64,000 nt of DNA from an uncultured SAR86 cluster bacterium (GCA_902582355.1 CACHRR010000001.1:255749-319748), one strand, 5' to 3'. Counted from the stretch's first letter, positions 10,138 to 22,224 are shown. The notes: generated by a model not told the origin, from the letters alone. Made by a program: numbers and translations.

Positions 10138-12942
10138 ATGAGTACATCTATGAAAGAGCTTTGGGGGAGCTCTCATGTTTCATCAGGACATGCTGCCTAC
10201 TTGGAAAATCTTTACGAGATATTTATAGAAAATCCTCAAGATCTTTCAGAGGAATGGCTAAACTTTTTTACATCACTTCCGAAACAACCTAATTCAAATG
10301 GAGAAATATCTCACAAAGAGATAATTAAACAATTTAGAAACATTTCAAGAGATAACAACAGTATTAAATCAAAATCTGTTGATTCAAGACAAGGTAAGGT
10401 TATTAGGCTTATACAGTCTTATAGAAATAGAGGCCATCTAAAAGCTAACTTAGACCCATTAGGGATGATGGAAAGAAGAATAATTGAAGATTTGAATATT
10501 GAATTTCATGGCCTTAATGATAATGATTTAGATAGTGAATTTTGCACAGATACTTTCACTTCTCATGAAAAATTGTCTTTAAGAAAAATAATTCAAAATT
10601 TAGAGGACGTTTATTGTGGAAATATTGGTATAGAGACAAATCATATTCTTGATTCAAATGAGAGAAGATGGTTTCAAAGAAAGTTTGAGTCAAAGCTTAA
10701 AGACTATACTTATAGTGCCAATGAAAAAATTAGTATATTTGAAAGGTTAAATTCAGCTGAGGGACTAGCAAAATATCTTTCAGCAAAATATCCTGGAATG
10801 AAAAGGTTTGGAATTGACGGAGCTGAGTCACTTGTTCCATTGATAGATAATATAATTCAAGGTTGTGGCGCACTTGGAGCATCTCAAATATGTTTTGGCA
10901 TGGCTCATAGGGGAAGACTAAATTTATTGGTTAATGTTCTTGGAAAAATTCCGTCTGATTTGTTTTCATCTTTCGACGAGGATCTTGAGTTAGAGGGAGC
11001 AAATACAGGAGATGTTAAATATCATTTAGGATTTTCTTCAAACTTTGAAACGAAAGGAGGAGAAGTTCATGTATCTTTATTTAATAATCCTTCACACTTA
11101 GAGATTGTTGATCCTGTAGTAATGGGATCAGTAAGAGCAAGACAAGATAGAATTGGAGATAAAGAAAGATCAGAGGTGGTTCCAGTATTGCTTCATGGTG
11201 ATGCATCTTTTTCTGGTCAAGGAGTTGTTATGGAATCGCTTCAGATGTCTCAAACTAGAGGTTTTGGTGTTGGAGGAACAATTCATATTATAGTGAATAA
11301 CCAAATAGGATTTACCACAAGCAATGTTAGTGATTCAAGATCAACTGATTACTCTTCTGATGTAGCAAAAATTATTCAAGCTCCAGTAATCCATGTAAAT
11401 GGAGATGATCCAGAGATGGTATTGAATGCTTCAAGAATTGCATGTAAATACAGAAATAAATTCAAAAAAGATATAGTCATTGATTTATTTTGTTATAGAA
11501 GAAGAGGCCATAATGAGGCAGACGACCCATCTGCTACACAACCTGTAATGTATAAAAAAATTTCAAAACATCCTTCTGTTGCAAATCAGTATGAAAGTTA
11601 TTTAATTAATGAAGGAATTTTAACTAAAGAGCAATCAAAAGAAATTAAAAGTTCTTATAGAAAATCTTTAGAGAGCGGAAAATCTGTTGCAAAAAATTTG
11701 GCAAAAAAAGCTAATGAAAAACTCTGGTTTGATTGGCACCCATATTTAGATGTTAAATGGTGGCCATCAGTAGATACCTCATTCGATAAGAAAAAAATGA
11801 AAGATATTGGGAAAATAATTTCATCTGTACCTAAATCATTTAAACTTGGAACTCAGGCATCCAGGATTTTTAATGATAGATTGAAAATGACTGAAGAAAG
11901 TCTTCCTATAAACTGGGGATATGCAGAAACTATGGCATATGCTTCACTTCTAAGTGAAGGTTATCCAATTAGAATTACCGGTCAAGATGTAAGAAGGGGG
12001 ACATTTTCGCATAGACATGCATGCGTATTCGACTTTGACTCAGGCGCTGGATTTATACCACTTTCTTCTATTGCTGAAAAATATAACAGTCAATTCTATA
12101 TATATGATTCACTGCTATCTGAAGAAGCAGTTTTAGGATTCGAATATGGATATTCTGCAACATGGCCTAGCGGGCTAACTATTTGGGAAGCTCAGTTTGG
12201 TGATTTCGCAAATGGAGCACAAGTAGTTATTGACCAATTTATAGTATCTGCACAGCACAAATGGGAAAGGTTATCGGGTTTAGTCTTATTGTTACCTCAT
12301 GGTTATGAAGGACAAGGACCAGAACATAGTAGTGCAAGAATAGAGAGATTTCTTCAGTTATGTGCCTCAGAGAATATTCAAGTATGTGTTCCCAGCTCCC
12401 CTGCACAAATCTTTCATCTGTTAAGACGACAGGCAATTAGAAAGTTAAGAACTCCTTTAATTATTATTTCACCAAAAAGTCTTCTGAGAAATCCAGTGGC
12501 TGTATCATTAATGGATGAATTGTCGATGGGCAATTTCTCTTGTGTAATTGATGATAATTTGGAGGATAAAAATATTATTAATAAAATAATAATGTGTTCA
12601 GGAAAAGTTTATTATGATCTTTTGAAGAAAAGAGACGAAGATGCGAGAAACGATATTGCTATACTCAGAATTGAGCAATTGTATCCTTTTCCTTATGACG
12701 ACCTTGAAGAAATTTTAACAAAGTATCAAAATGTAGAGGAATTTGTTTGGTGCCAGGAGGAACCTATGAATCAAGGAGCATGGTTTAGTCATAGACATAG
12801 AATTCAGAGAGTTTTGGATAGATTGAATAATAAAAAAGAGGTTAATTTAATTAGTAGACCGGCAGCCGCTGCACCGGCAGTTGGCCTAATGAAACTTCAC
12901 TTGAAGCAACAAGAAGAGTTAATTAGAGAAGCAATTGAATGA
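10138..12942 (+). CDS. sucA: 2-oxoglutarate dehydrogenase E1 component
   Basis: SucA is the thiamine diphosphate-dependent decarboxylase of the 2-oxoglutarate dehydrogenase complex. At 934 residues it matches E. coli SucA (933). The N-terminal helical segment ([20 protein letters not shown]) resembles the SucB-binding N-terminus. The TPP-binding part shows [33 protein letters not shown] and NNQIGFTTS; the C-terminal transketolase-like domain has [16 protein letters not shown]. It overlaps sucB by four bases (ATGA). Confidence 0.98.
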   Translation: MSTSMKELWGSSHVSSGHAAYLENLYEIFIENPQDLSEEWLNFFTSLPKQPNSNGEISHKEIIKQFRNISRDNNSIKSKSVDSRQGKVIRLIQSYRNRGHLKANLDPLGMMERRIIEDLNIEFHGLNDNDLDSEFCTDTFTSHEKLSLRKIIQNLEDVYCGNIGIETNHILDSNERRWFQRKFESKLKDYTYSANEKISIFERLNSAEGLAKYLSAKYPGMKRFGIDGAESLVPLIDNIIQGCGALGASQICFGMAHRGRLNLLVNVLGKIPSDLFSSFDEDLELEGANTGDVKYHLGFSSNFETKGGEVHVSLFNNPSHLEIVDPVVMGSVRARQDRIGDKERSEVVPVLLHGDASFSGQGVVMESLQMSQTRGFGVGGTIHIIVNNQIGFTTSNVSDSRSTDYSSDVAKIIQAPVIHVNGDDPEMVLNASRIACKYRNKFKKDIVIDLFCYRRRGHNEADDPSATQPVMYKKISKHPSVANQYESYLINEGILTKEQSKEIKSSYRKSLESGKSVAKNLAKKANEKLWFDWHPYLDVKWWPSVDTSFDKKKMKDIGKIISSVPKSFKLGTQASRIFNDRLKMTEESLPINWGYAETMAYASLLSEGYPIRITGQDVRRGTFSHRHACVFDFDSGAGFIPLSSIAEKYNSQFYIYDSLLSEEAVLGFEYGYSATWPSGLTIWEAQFGDFANGAQVVIDQFIVSAQHKWERLSGLVLLLPHGYEGQGPEHSSARIERFLQLCASENIQVCVPSSPAQIFHLLRRQAIRKLRTPLIIISPKSLLRNPVAVSLMDELSMGNFSCVIDDNLEDKNIINKIIMCSGKVYYDLLKKRDEDARNDIAILRIEQLYPFPYDDLEEILTKYQNVEEFVWCQEEPMNQGAWFSHRHRIQRVLDRLNNKKEVNLISRPAAAAPAVGLMKLHLKQQEELIREAIE

Positions 12943-14153
12943 GTACTGAAATTAAAGCACCAACTTTTCCTGAATCTGTTTCCGATGGAACAGTTTCGAA
13001 TTGGTTAAAGAAAAAAGGTGAAACAGTTAATCAAGATGAAGTAATTGTTGAAATTGAAACAGATAAAGTAGTTTTAGAGGTTTTAGCACAAGCAGATGGA
13101 ATAATTACTAATATCATTAGAGACGAAGGTGAAACTGTTAGTAGTTCTGAAGTAATAGGTGAATTTGAGAAATTATCTGATGAACTCAAACCTAATGAAA
13201 CGTCAAAAAAGATTGATTCAGAAGATAAAGAAAAAGAACCTACAAATCAAAAAATAGAATTAGAAGTTGACTTAAATTTAAAAAAGGTTAATCCAGCTGC
13301 AAAAAAAATAATCCTTGAGGAGAGTATGGATGTTGAAGAAATTACTCCTACTGGAAAAGGCAATAGAGTTACAAAAGCGGATGTTATAAATCACATTGAA
13401 AATTTAGATAAAGAAAAAATAGGTGAACCTAAAAAACTAGTTTCAGATGACAACAGGCAGGAAAAAAGAGTTCCAATGTCAAGATTGAGATCAACAATTG
13501 CTAAAAGGTTAGTCTCTGTAAAGCAAGAAACAGCAATGCTAACAACCTTTAACGAAGTCGATATGCAACCAATTAAGGATTTAAGAGCTAAATATGGGGT
13601 TGAGTTTGAAAGCGAACATGGTGTTAAGCTAGGATTTATGGGCTTTTTTGTCATTGCAGCCGTTCAAGCTCTTAAAAAGTTCCCATCTGTAAATGCATCA
13701 ATTGATAATAATGATATCGTTTATCATGGATTTCAAGATATTGGAGTAGCTGTTTCCACGGATAGAGGATTAGTTGTTCCGATAATCAAAGATGCAGATA
13801 CAAAATCTTTAGCAGACATAGAAAAATCTATCTTAGAATATTCAACAAAAGCAAAAGATGGCAAACTATCTATTGAAGAGATGCAGGGCGGTACTTTTAC
13901 TATATCTAATGGCGGAGTGTTTGGATCTCTTTTGTCAACCCCAATACTTAATGCTCCTCAAACAGCAATATTGGGAATGCACACAATACAAGAAAGACCC
14001 GTCGCTATTAATGGTGAGGTAATCATTAGACCAATGATGTATCTTGCTTTAAGTTATGATCATAGATTGCTTGATGGAAAAGAGGCTGTAACTTTTTTAA
14101 TCTCGATAAAAGAGCAGCTTGAGTCGCCAGAAAGATTATTATTAAACTTGTGA
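12939..14153 (+). CDS. sucB: Dihydrolipoyllysine succinyltransferase (E2 of 2-oxoglutarate dehydrogenase)
   Basis: SucB forms the core of the complex and transfers succinyl groups from E1 to CoA. Domains in order: one lipoyl domain (about 1-77) with the lipoylated lysine in [11 protein letters not shown] (Lys43), an acidic and lysine-rich linker, an E1/E3-binding domain (about 114-150, containing [10 protein letters not shown] and [12 protein letters not shown]), and the catalytic acyltransferase domain ending with the active-site [13 protein letters not shown]. The 404 residues match E. coli (405). It is followed 15 bases later by lpdA. Confidence 0.98.
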   Translation: MSTEIKAPTFPESVSDGTVSNWLKKKGETVNQDEVIVEIETDKVVLEVLAQADGIITNIIRDEGETVSSSEVIGEFEKLSDELKPNETSKKIDSEDKEKEPTNQKIELEVDLNLKKVNPAAKKIILEESMDVEEITPTGKGNRVTKADVINHIENLDKEKIGEPKKLVSDDNRQEKRVPMSRLRSTIAKRLVSVKQETAMLTTFNEVDMQPIKDLRAKYGVEFESEHGVKLGFMGFFVIAAVQALKKFPSVNASIDNNDIVYHGFQDIGVAVSTDRGLVVPIIKDADTKSLADIEKSILEYSTKAKDGKLSIEEMQGGTFTISNGGVFGSLLSTPILNAPQTAILGMHTIQERPVAINGEVIIRPMMYLALSYDHRLLDGKEAVTFLISIKEQLESPERLLLNL

Positions 14154-14168
14154 TATTTTAAGGTAATT

Positions 14169-15587
14169 ATGTTTGATGTTGTCGTAATTGGAAGTGGTCC
14201 TGCAGGATATGTTGCTGCCATAAGAGCTGCACAACTAGATTTAAAGACACTCTGTATTGAAGATTCAATTGATGAAAGTGGAAAAATTAATCTTGGAGGC
14301 ACATGTTTAAATGTTGGATGCATTCCTTCAAAAGCACTTTTGGATTCCTCTCACAGATTTTATGAAACTAAAAAGAATCTTAAAAATCATGGAATAAAAA
14401 TTAGTAACGTAGAATTAGATCTTCAATCTATGATGAAACGAAAAGATGACATAGTATCAAAGCTGACAGGAGGTATAGGTGGATTATTTTCTGCTAACAA
14501 AGTTGAGTCACTTATGGGTAGGGGAAAAGTAATTGCAAAAAATACTGTTGAAGTAACCAAAAAAGATGGATCAGTTGAAAACATTGAAGCTAAAAATATA
14601 ATTATTGCAACTGGATCTTCACCAATTGAAATCTCATCAGCTAAATTCAGTAAAAATATTGTTAATAGCACTGGAGCTTTAGCTTTTGAAAATGTTCCAA
14701 AAAGCTTGGGTGTAGTTGGAGCAGGAATTATTGGGTTAGAGCTAGGCAGTGTTTGGTCTAGGCTAGGATCAAAAGTTACAGTTATTGAAGCTTTAGATGA
14801 GTTTCTACCAATGACTGATCCTGATATTTCAAGAGAAACTTTCAAAGAGTTTAAAAATCAAGGCTTAGATTTTCAGCTAGGGTCCAAGGTCACTAAAACA
14901 AAAGAATTAAAAAATTCGGTAAGAATAACTTATGAGAACCTTGGTAAGGAATTTGAAATGGAGTTTGATAAGCTAATTGTTGCTGTTGGAAGAACACCTA
15001 ACTCTTCAGGAATAATATCTGATGATTTAAATATTCCCATCAATAATGGTTTTATAGAGGTCAATGATTTTTGTCAGACTTCTGTTGAAAATATATGGGC
15101 TATTGGTGATGTTGTAAGAGGACCAATGCTAGCTCATAAAGGAAGTGAAGAAGGAATAATGGTAGCTGAGAGAATAGCAAAAAAACATTTCCAAGTAAAT
15201 TATGACTTGGTACCCTCTGTTATATATTCACATCCTGAAATCGCATGGGTTGGATATAATGAAAATGAATTAAAAAAATTAGATATTTCATATAAAGTTG
15301 GTAAATTCCCATTCTCTGCTAGTGGAAGAGGTCTAGCAATTGATCAATCTGTTGGTTTCGTCAAAGTTTTATCAAACGCGAAAACTGATACAATTCTTGG
15401 AGTACATGTTTTTGGGCCTGCTGCTGGTGAAATTGTTCAACAAGCTTTAATTTCAATGGAATTTGGTTCTAGTGCTGAAGACTTATCTATGACCATGTTT
15501 AGTCATCCAACAGTTTCAGAAGCACTTCATGAAGCTGCATTAGCAATTAATAATCAAGCAATTCATATCGGAAATAAAAGAAAGTGA
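14169..15587 (+). CDS. lpdA: Dihydrolipoyl dehydrogenase (E3)
   Basis: This FAD enzyme reoxidises the dihydrolipoyl groups of E2 with NAD+. It has the N-terminal VVIGSGPAGYVAAIRAAQL FAD site, the redox disulfide GGTCLNVGCIPSKALL, a second Rossmann motif GVVGAGIIGLELGSVW, and the C-terminal His-Glu pair in SHPTVSEALHEAAL. The 472 residues fit the family. Lying inside the suc operon, between sucB and sucC, it is presumably the E3 used by this complex, as in many proteobacteria other than E. coli. Confidence 0.97.
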   Translation: MFDVVVIGSGPAGYVAAIRAAQLDLKTLCIEDSIDESGKINLGGTCLNVGCIPSKALLDSSHRFYETKKNLKNHGIKISNVELDLQSMMKRKDDIVSKLTGGIGGLFSANKVESLMGRGKVIAKNTVEVTKKDGSVENIEAKNIIIATGSSPIEISSAKFSKNIVNSTGALAFENVPKSLGVVGAGIIGLELGSVWSRLGSKVTVIEALDEFLPMTDPDISRETFKEFKNQGLDFQLGSKVTKTKELKNSVRITYENLGKEFEMEFDKLIVAVGRTPNSSGIISDDLNIPINNGFIEVNDFCQTSVENIWAIGDVVRGPMLAHKGSEEGIMVAERIAKKHFQVNYDLVPSVIYSHPEIAWVGYNENELKKLDISYKVGKFPFSASGRGLAIDQSVGFVKVLSNAKTDTILGVHVFGPAAGEIVQQALISMEFGSSAEDLSMTMFSHPTVSEALHEAALAINNQAIHIGNKRK

Positions 15588-16744
15588 ACCTACACGAGTA
15601 TCAAGGCAAAGATCTTTTTTCTAATTATAACTTACCGGTTTCTAAGAGAAAGGTTGTATTCAATGCGAATGATGTAATTGAGGCTTGTAATGAGATTAGT
15701 GGGTCAAAATGGGTTGTTAAGGCTCAAGTACACGCAGGAGGTAGAGGCAAGGCTGGGGGAGTCAAGTTAATTGAAACTCCAGAGGAGGGAGTTAAATTTG
15801 CGAAGAAATGGCTTGGAAATAATCTTATAACTTATCAAACTGGCAAAAATGGACAACCAGTTAATGCTATTCTTGTTGAAGAATTTACAGATATTGAAAG
15901 AGAACTATATTTAAGTGTAATTATTGATAGAGATTCAAAAAAAATTGTATTTATAGGCTCAAGTGAAGGAGGAGTAAATATTGAGGATGTTGCAAAAAAC
16001 AGACCAGAAAAGATTATCTATGAGGGAGTTTTATTTGGAGATAGTTCATTACCTGACAATGCAAGAAATATTGCCAAAGTTTTAAAATTGAATGAGAGTC
16101 AAACCATACAGCTCATATCTATGGTTGAAAATCTATTGAGATTATTTGTAGAAAAAGATCTTAGTCTTCTTGAAATTAACCCTCTTGTAATAACAAGAAA
16201 TGGAGATCTTTTATGTCTTGATGCTAAAGTAAATATTGATTCAAATGCTTTGTACAGACAATTAGATTTAATGGAAATGAATGATGAATCTCAACAAAAC
16301 CCTCAAGAGGTTGAAGCAGCAAAAAGCGATTTGAGCTATGTTTCCTTAGATGGGAACATTGGATGTATGGTAAATGGTGCTGGATTGGCAATGGGAACAA
16401 TGGATACGATTAAATATTTTGGAGGAAATCCTGCAAATTTTTTAGATGTTGGAGGCACTGCAACTCAGGAGAGAGTCGCCAAGGCATTTAAAATAATTTT
16501 AAAGGATCCTGATGTTAAAGTTGTTTTAGTAAATATATTTGGGGGCATTGTAAGATGTGATTTAATTGCGGAAGGAATTATTGCTGCTATTAAAGGGGTT
16601 GAGGTAAATATTCCTGTCATAGTTAGACTTGAAGGAAACAATTCCGAAAAAGGTTCACAAATTTTATCTAAGGCAAAAATCAAAATTGAAAGTATTAATA
16701 ACTTAGCAGAAGCTGCAAAGAGGGCAGTTGCATTTGCAAAATGA
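15584..16744 (+). CDS. sucC: Succinyl-CoA synthetase (ADP-forming) beta subunit
   Basis: SucC is the ATP-grasp subunit of succinyl-CoA synthetase, the substrate-level phosphorylation step of the TCA cycle. It starts with GTG at 15584, overlapping the lpdA stop by four bases, and gives the canonical N-terminus [12 protein letters not shown]. Nucleotide-binding features include [19 protein letters not shown]; the C-terminal ligase domain shows [15 protein letters not shown] and [11 protein letters not shown]. The 386 residues match the family (388). It overlaps sucD by four bases. Confidence 0.98.
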   Translation: MNLHEYQGKDLFSNYNLPVSKRKVVFNANDVIEACNEISGSKWVVKAQVHAGGRGKAGGVKLIETPEEGVKFAKKWLGNNLITYQTGKNGQPVNAILVEEFTDIERELYLSVIIDRDSKKIVFIGSSEGGVNIEDVAKNRPEKIIYEGVLFGDSSLPDNARNIAKVLKLNESQTIQLISMVENLLRLFVEKDLSLLEINPLVITRNGDLLCLDAKVNIDSNALYRQLDLMEMNDESQQNPQEVEAAKSDLSYVSLDGNIGCMVNGAGLAMGTMDTIKYFGGNPANFLDVGGTATQERVAKAFKIILKDPDVKVVLVNIFGGIVRCDLIAEGIIAAIKGVEVNIPVIVRLEGNNSEKGSQILSKAKIKIESINNLAEAAKRAVAFAK

Positions 16745-17610
16745 GTGTCTTAGTTAATAAAGATACAAAACTTATTGTTCAGGGCTTTACTGGATCTCAA
16801 GGAACACTTCATTCAAAACAATCCATTGAATATGGGACTAATATTGTTGGAGGTGTAACCCCAGGAAAAGGTGGTCAAACACATTTAGATAAGCCAGTTT
16901 TTAATACGGTAGATGAAGCTGTAGAAAAATTAAATCCAAATGCTTCTATAATATTTGTGCCAGCAAAATTTTGTAAAGAATCTATTATAGAGGCAGCCAA
17001 AGCAGGCATTAAATTAATAGTGTGTATTACAGAAGGCATTCCTACCCTTGATATGTTAGAAGTTAAAACCCTAGTCGACAAAATGGGAGTAAGACTTATT
17101 GGACCTAACTGTCCTGGAATTATCACACCTGGAGAAGCAAAGCTCGGAATAATGCCAGGTGATATTCATATGCCTGGCTCTATTGGAATTATTTCAAGAT
17201 CAGGAACTCTTACTTATGAAGCGGTCAAGCAAACAACCGATCTTGGCTTTGGTCAAAGCAGTTGTGTTGGTATTGGTGGAGATCCAATTCCTGGATCTTC
17301 TTTTATAGATATGCTTAAGCTATTTGAAGAGGATGATCAAACACAAGCAATTGTGATGGTTGGTGAAATTGGTGGTACAGCTGAAGAATCTGCAGCAGAG
17401 TTTATTGAAGCTAATATTAAAAAACCGGTTATATCTTACATTGCAGGACAAACTGCACCAGCTGGAAAAAGAATGGGCCACGCAGGTGCAATTATTGCAG
17501 GAGGAAAAGGAACAGCTGAAGATAAAATTAAAAAGCTTGAAGAAAGTGGAGTTTATGTAGCTGATAATCTTGTATCTATTGGAACTAAAGTGGCTGAGGT
17601 TCTTGGTTAA
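16741..17610 (+). CDS. sucD: Succinyl-CoA synthetase alpha subunit
   Basis: SucD binds CoA and carries the phosphohistidine intermediate. The CoA-binding fold shows [13 protein letters not shown] and [10 protein letters not shown]; the [12 protein letters not shown] segment is typical; the active-site histidine is in [18 protein letters not shown] near residue 245. The 289 residues match E. coli. It is the last gene of the respiratory operon, and its final 26 bases overlap the end of the convergent MATE gene, so any terminator must lie inside that gene. Confidence 0.98.
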   Translation: MSVLVNKDTKLIVQGFTGSQGTLHSKQSIEYGTNIVGGVTPGKGGQTHLDKPVFNTVDEAVEKLNPNASIIFVPAKFCKESIIEAAKAGIKLIVCITEGIPTLDMLEVKTLVDKMGVRLIGPNCPGIITPGEAKLGIMPGDIHMPGSIGIISRSGTLTYEAVKQTTDLGFGQSSCVGIGGDPIPGSSFIDMLKLFEEDDQTQAIVMVGEIGGTAEESAAEFIEANIKKPVISYIAGQTAPAGKRMGHAGAIIAGGKGTAEDKIKKLEESGVYVADNLVSIGTKVAEVLG

Positions 17611-18958
17611 AAACTTTATTTATCATATATTTCATTATCCATCTAAGTCTAAAAATTGATAGAAATGAGAAAATTATTAATCCAATTATCATACCGTACC
17701 ACATACCTTTTGCTCCAAGGGGAGTTCCAAATCCAAAATTTGTTAAATAATAGCCAATTGGCATTGCAAAAATCCAATACGATATAAGAAGTAAAATCAT
17801 AGGAATAAATGTATCTTTATATCCGCGAAGACTACCAAGAGCACCCATTTGTATTCCATCTGGTAATTGAAAAACAGCTGCGAAGAAAATTAAACTTACT
17901 GCGAGCTCTATCACAGGCAATTCAGTTGTATAAAGACCAACTATAAACGAACCAAATAACAGTATAACTAAACTATTAATTAGTGCTCCTATCATACATA
18001 ACATAATAGTTGCAGAGGCAGCAATTTTTGCTTGAATTGGATTTTTTTCTCCAATAAGATTTCCCACCCTTGTGGAGGATGCGAGACCAACTGCAAGTGG
18101 AACCATAAAGAATAAACTAGCTATATTAATTGCAACCGAGTGACTAGCAACAACAACCTCACCAAGAACGCTTAAAATAATAGCAGCACCAGAAAACATA
18201 CTCAATTCAATAAAAATTCCTAGACCAATAGGAAGACCAAGTTTCAATACTTCTTTTGTTGTACCTAGCGACGGAAGAGTAAATTCAGCAAATGGCTTAG
18301 TCTTTAAATAATTTTTAGAAAAATTAATATAAATAAATATAGAAATCATCATAATAAAAGATACAATTGTTGTTGCTATACCGCATCCTACACCTCCTAG
18401 CTTTGGAGCCCCAAGCCAACCATATACAAATATCAAATCAAGGGGAATATTAAGTAACATACCAGCAAAAGCAATATAAAATACAGGCTTAGTATGTGTC
18501 ATTCCTTCACTGTAACATCTTAAACATGTAAAAATTGTTACAAAAAACCAGCCAAATGAAACAGCTTTTAAATAATCAATTGTAATTGTTGTGATTGAGC
18601 TTTTTATTGGAAACAGATTTATTACTATGTCCAAATTAAAAAAAATGAAAGCCATTAGAAGACCTAGACAAGAGGCAACCCAGAGAATTTCTCTCAGTTT
18701 TTTTCCAATTTCTAAATACTTTTTTGCTCCATACAATTGAGCGACAATTGGTGTTACCGCAAAAATTATTCCTGTAAAAAAAAACCAGATTGTATTCGAG
18801 AAGGCAGTACCAACTGCCAAACCAGCAAGATCATTTGCACTGGCTCTTCCAGCAATAATAGTATCTGTCGCACCCATAAGAGTGTATGAAAGTTGTGATC
18901 CAAAAATCGGCACACCTATTTTTATTAGTTTGTTAAATTCTAATATATACTTTTTCAT
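17585..18958 (-). CDS. MATE-family multidrug/organic cation exporter
   Basis: The 457-residue protein is very hydrophobic, with about twelve membrane helices in two halves, each opening with the MatE-type pattern (N-half [21 protein letters not shown]-half [20 protein letters not shown]). It resembles the NorM/MdtK branch, which exports cationic compounds using Na+ or H+. The substrate cannot be read from the sequence. It faces the suc operon and overlaps sucD by 26 bases; it is divergent from the acyltransferase gene 38 bases away. It may be part of a small accessory patch. Confidence 0.9.
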   Translation of the reverse strand: MKKYILEFNKLIKIGVPIFGSQLSYTLMGATDTIIAGRASANDLAGLAVGTAFSNTIWFFFTGIIFAVTPIVAQLYGAKKYLEIGKKLREILWVASCLGLLMAFIFFNLDIVINLFPIKSSITTITIDYLKAVSFGWFFVTIFTCLRCYSEGMTHTKPVFYIAFAGMLLNIPLDLIFVYGWLGAPKLGGVGCGIATTIVSFIMMISIFIYINFSKNYLKTKPFAEFTLPSLGTTKEVLKLGLPIGLGIFIELSMFSGAAIILSVLGEVVVASHSVAINIASLFFMVPLAVGLASSTRVGNLIGEKNPIQAKIAASATIMLCMIGALINSLVILLFGSFIVGLYTTELPVIELAVSLIFFAAVFQLPDGIQMGALGSLRGYKDTFIPMILLLISYWIFAMPIGYYLTNFGFGTPLGAKGMWYGMIIGLIIFSFLSIFRLRWIMKYMINKVFNQEPQPL

Positions 18959-18996
18959 AATTTGGTGAGTACTTTATCATATTAAAATATGAATAT

Positions 18997-19728
18997 TTGG
19001 AGAATATTATTAGAAAAGATAATCGCCCATATTGGTTAAAAAAATATACAACAAAGTTGAATAATTTATATGTTAATCATTTTTTAAAACCACAATTCAA
19101 GTATCTTGGAAAAGGTGGAGCATACTTTAAACCGAGATACATTAAAGTTTTTGGTTACGGCGTAAGTATAGGTGATTATCCTACAATTATTGGTGCTAGT
19201 GATGCCAATGTTCAATTAACAGCATGGAGCATTGGAAAACATAAGGGCAAAATTGATATTGGGAAGTATGCTCTAATTACACCTGGTGTAAGGATTATGG
19301 CAGCAGAAAATATAAAAATCGGTAATGCATGCATGATTGCACACGGAGCATATATTTCTGATGCTGATTGGCACGGAATATATGATAGAGCTGAGCCAGT
19401 TGGCAAGACTAAACCCGTTATTTTTAAAGACAATGTTTGGATTGGCGATAGTGCAATAATATGCAAAGGAGTTACTATCGGAAACAATAGTATTATTGGC
19501 GCAGGATCAGTTGTTACTAAAGATGTTCCTGATAATGTCATTTATGCAGGTAATCCTGCTAAATTAGTAAAAAAATTAGATAAAGATAAATTTAATACCA
19601 GAAGAGAATTTTTTAGTGATCCACAAAAATTAGCTTTAGATTTTGATAATCTCGATAGATACACACTATCTAAAAATTCACTTTTAGGTTGGCTAAAAAG
19701 CCTTATTTTTCCCGATAAATTTAACTGA
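18997..19728 (+). CDS. Left-handed beta-helix (hexapeptide) acyltransferase
   Basis: The 243-residue protein has a central left-handed beta-helix of the LacA/CatB/WbbJ type. Hexapeptide-like turns occur at about residues 50-190, with IKIGNACMIAHGAYISDADWHG containing the likely catalytic histidine, then FKDNVWIGDSAIICKGVTIG and NNSIIGAGSVVTKDVPDN, ending in VIYAGNPAKLVKKL, the usual acetyl-CoA-binding tail. The acceptor is unknown; a surface or lipid sugar is likely. The start is uncertain: TTG at 18997 is the first start codon in frame, and the ATG at 18989 is out of frame. Confidence 0.85.
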   Translation: MENIIRKDNRPYWLKKYTTKLNNLYVNHFLKPQFKYLGKGGAYFKPRYIKVFGYGVSIGDYPTIIGASDANVQLTAWSIGKHKGKIDIGKYALITPGVRIMAAENIKIGNACMIAHGAYISDADWHGIYDRAEPVGKTKPVIFKDNVWIGDSAIICKGVTIGNNSIIGAGSVVTKDVPDNVIYAGNPAKLVKKLDKDKFNTRREFFSDPQKLALDFDNLDRYTLSKNSLLGWLKSLIFPDKFN

Positions 19729-19826
19729 ATTATACTAAATTTATACTGGCATACGAATTGCATACAACTAAGTATACTTATCTTTTATATTTGTAAAAAA
19801 TATATATAAATAAAGAGGGCAATATT

Positions 19827-20222
19827 TTGACCGAAGTAGAAAGATTAAATTCAATAGCAAATGCTAAGATTTTAATAAAGACAATACTAAAGCAAACGCT
19901 AGATAACCCAAACAATCCGGCATCTTTAAATTTTTTTCAGGCTGATACTTACAGATTTTATTTCTTAATGAGTTTTATGTGGGAATATCTAGAAGGAAAT
20001 GAGATATCACAAGAATATGCTATTTCATTAGTACCCAAAAAATACGCATCTAGGATAAAAAGATTACAAGTTCTAAAGCAATCTGTTGCTTTGAATTATA
20101 TTCATGAAAGTCAATCTAAAGTAGATAAAAGAAGAAGAATCTATAAACCAACTGATCAACTTATTGAAGATTTTTTGTATTATACGAATTCTATATATCC
20201 CAACATATCTGTAAAATCTTGA
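19827..20222 (+). CDS. Unknown protein, possible MarR-like winged helix
   Basis: I do not recognise this 131-residue protein with certainty. It starts with TTG at 19827 after an AG-rich leader (AAAGAGGG). It is soluble and helical. Residues about 65-115 look like a winged helix: a helix at EYAISLVP, a basic helix ASRIKRLQVLKQSVAL, then a charged wing SQSKVDKRRRIYKPTDQL that resembles the DxRxxxxxxT wing of MarR-type regulators. A DNA-binding regulator is therefore possible. The 98-base gap upstream is AT-rich with repeated 'catac'/'tatact' steps. No neighbour suggests a target. Confidence 0.6.
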   Translation: MTEVERLNSIANAKILIKTILKQTLDNPNNPASLNFFQADTYRFYFLMSFMWEYLEGNEISQEYAISLVPKKYASRIKRLQVLKQSVALNYIHESQSKVDKRRRIYKPTDQLIEDFLYYTNSIYPNISVKS

Positions 20223-20275
20223 GACAGAGTTGCCAATAATCTACCTTATTGAGGTCTTTTTATTTACAATTAGAT

Positions 20276-20668
20276 ATGACTAATATATTAAAGTCTGATG
20301 AAGAGTGGAAAAAACTCTTAGATGATGAAAGTTTTAGAGTGACAAGAAAATCAGGAACAGAAAGACCATTTTCTGGAAAATACTGGGATTTTAATAAGGA
20401 TGGTATTTATAAATGTATATGTTGTGGTGAGCCATTGTTTCAATCTGATACAAAATTCGATGCAGGATGTGGTTGGCCGAGTTTTTTTATTCCTCTAAGT
20501 AAGGATTCTATAAATGAATTTAGTGATAATTCATTTGGCATGACAAGAACAGAAGTTAAATGTTCTAAATGTGATGCGCACTTGGGGCATGTTTTTAATG
20601 ATGGCCCAAAGCCAACTGGTTTAAGATATTGTATTAATTCTGCTTCTTTAGATTTTGAACAAAATTAA
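20276..20668 (+). CDS. msrB: Peptide-methionine (R)-S-oxide reductase MsrB
   Basis: MsrB repairs methionine-R-sulfoxide in proteins. I prefer the ATG at 20276 (protein begins [13 protein letters not shown], about 130 residues) over an upstream TTG at 20249 that adds nine residues. Two zinc-binding CxxC pairs are present (CICC and CSKC), with GCGWPSFF between them, and the resolving/catalytic region [17 protein letters not shown] and RYCINSASL with the catalytic cysteine. The end overlaps the murJ start by 14 bases. Confidence 0.96.
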   Translation: MTNILKSDEEWKKLLDDESFRVTRKSGTERPFSGKYWDFNKDGIYKCICCGEPLFQSDTKFDAGCGWPSFFIPLSKDSINEFSDNSFGMTRTEVKCSKCDAHLGHVFNDGPKPTGLRYCINSASLDFEQN

Positions 20669-22223
20669 TCAGCCTGTCTATAAAACCTCCGAGGGATTTC
20701 TTAATAATCTTAAGAAAGTAGTTTCTGGGACAAGTTTATCAAGAATTTTTGGATTAATAAGAGACATCTCTACTACAAATCTTTTAGGAGCATCTATATT
20801 TCACGATATTTTTATAATTTGTTTAAAAATACCAAATTTATTTAGAAGATTTTTTGCTGAAGGCGCATTTAACCAGGCATTTATTCCAATATACAGCGAT
20901 TTTGAGAAAGAAAATCAATCTGCAAGTACCCGTGAATTTTTAAATTCTTTGTCAGCTGCATTAATTTCTTTTTTATTTATCTTTACTATTCTAGTCTTAG
21001 TATTTGCACCAATTTTTATTTTTATTTTTGCTCCAGGTTTTTATTTTGATCCTTTAAAAAAGGATTTATCTATAAATATCTTAAGAATAATGTTTCCTTA
21101 TCTTGCTCTTATATCTTTAGTAGCCTTTGCAGGCGGTATTCAAAACTCACATAAACAATTTACTATTCCAGCATTTACTCCTGTAATTTTTAATTTGTCA
21201 CTAATAATTGCAGCTATTTCAATTGCACCCAGATATGAAATACCAATTTATGCTCTCGCATGGAGTGTTTTTTTGGCAGGTTTATTGCAACTTTTGCTAC
21301 AAATTTTACCCCTATGGAGAATAAATAGATTGCCTGTTCCTAAGTTCAATCTTAATAATGAAGGGTTGAAAAAATTTCTACGATTAATTATTCCAGCTAT
21401 ACTAGCCGGAGGAATAATTCAAATAAATCTGCTAGTTGATACTATTTTTGCCTCTCTTCTAGAAACAGGCAGTCCAACTTGGCTTTATGTTTCTGACAGA
21501 TTAATACAATTTCCGATGGGAATTTTTGCAATTGCTATTGGGACAATTTTACTCCCAACCTTATCAAAATATGATTTAGGGTATGAAAAAGATAAGTTTA
21601 TTAATAGCCTTCAAAAAGGACAGAAGTTTGTTTTATATATTGGTGTTCCCTGCTTAATAGGTTTATTTTTTTGTGCTGAAGATTTGGTTAGTACAATATT
21701 TTATAGAGGAGCATTTACAGAAAAAGATGTAATAAATTCCTCATATAGTTTAATGGCATTTTCATTTGGATTGCCATTTTTTATGTTAATGAAAGTTCTC
21801 ACTCCTGCTTTTTTCGCTCGAAAAGACACTACAACTCCTATGTTAGTTGCCTTTTTGTCTCTTATATTAAATGCTTCTCTAAATTACTATTTAGCTTTTG
21901 TTTTAGATTTTGGGCATGTAGGTATAGCAATTGGAAGTTCACTTGCAGCATTTATTAGTGTTTGTATTCTTGAAATAATGCTTTATAAAAATGGATTTAT
22001 TAAATTGATAAGCATCATTAATATATTTAACTTAAATATAGTAATATCAAGTTTATTTTTAGTTACTTTTTTATATTTTTTCACAGCTTCAATAGATTTT
22101 ATGAAGATAAATCAAATTCAAAGAATATTTTATTTATCTATAGAGGTAGTAGTGTCTATAATTATCTATTTTTCTATTTCAAGAATGATTTTAAAAAAGC
22201 CTGTTAGAGAATTATTTTATTAG
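20655..22223 (+). CDS. murJ: Lipid II flippase MurJ
   Basis: MurJ flips lipid-linked peptidoglycan precursors across the inner membrane. The 522-residue protein has about 14 membrane helices and family signatures [19 protein letters not shown] near the N-terminus, [20 protein letters not shown], and the central RGAFTEKDV. The start is a TTG at 20655 inside msrB, an unusual but otherwise well-placed start. The gene ends one base before ribF; the murJ-ribF-ileS-lspA-ispH order is found in many gammaproteobacteria. Confidence 0.96.
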   Translation: MNKINQPVYKTSEGFLNNLKKVVSGTSLSRIFGLIRDISTTNLLGASIFHDIFIICLKIPNLFRRFFAEGAFNQAFIPIYSDFEKENQSASTREFLNSLSAALISFLFIFTILVLVFAPIFIFIFAPGFYFDPLKKDLSINILRIMFPYLALISLVAFAGGIQNSHKQFTIPAFTPVIFNLSLIIAAISIAPRYEIPIYALAWSVFLAGLLQLLLQILPLWRINRLPVPKFNLNNEGLKKFLRLIIPAILAGGIIQINLLVDTIFASLLETGSPTWLYVSDRLIQFPMGIFAIAIGTILLPTLSKYDLGYEKDKFINSLQKGQKFVLYIGVPCLIGLFFCAEDLVSTIFYRGAFTEKDVINSSYSLMAFSFGLPFFMLMKVLTPAFFARKDTTTPMLVAFLSLILNASLNYYLAFVLDFGHVGIAIGSSLAAFISVCILEIMLYKNGFIKLISIINIFNLNIVISSLFLVTFLYFFTASIDFMKINQIQRIFYLSIEVVVSIIIYFSISRMILKKPVRELFY

Positions 22224-22224
22224 T

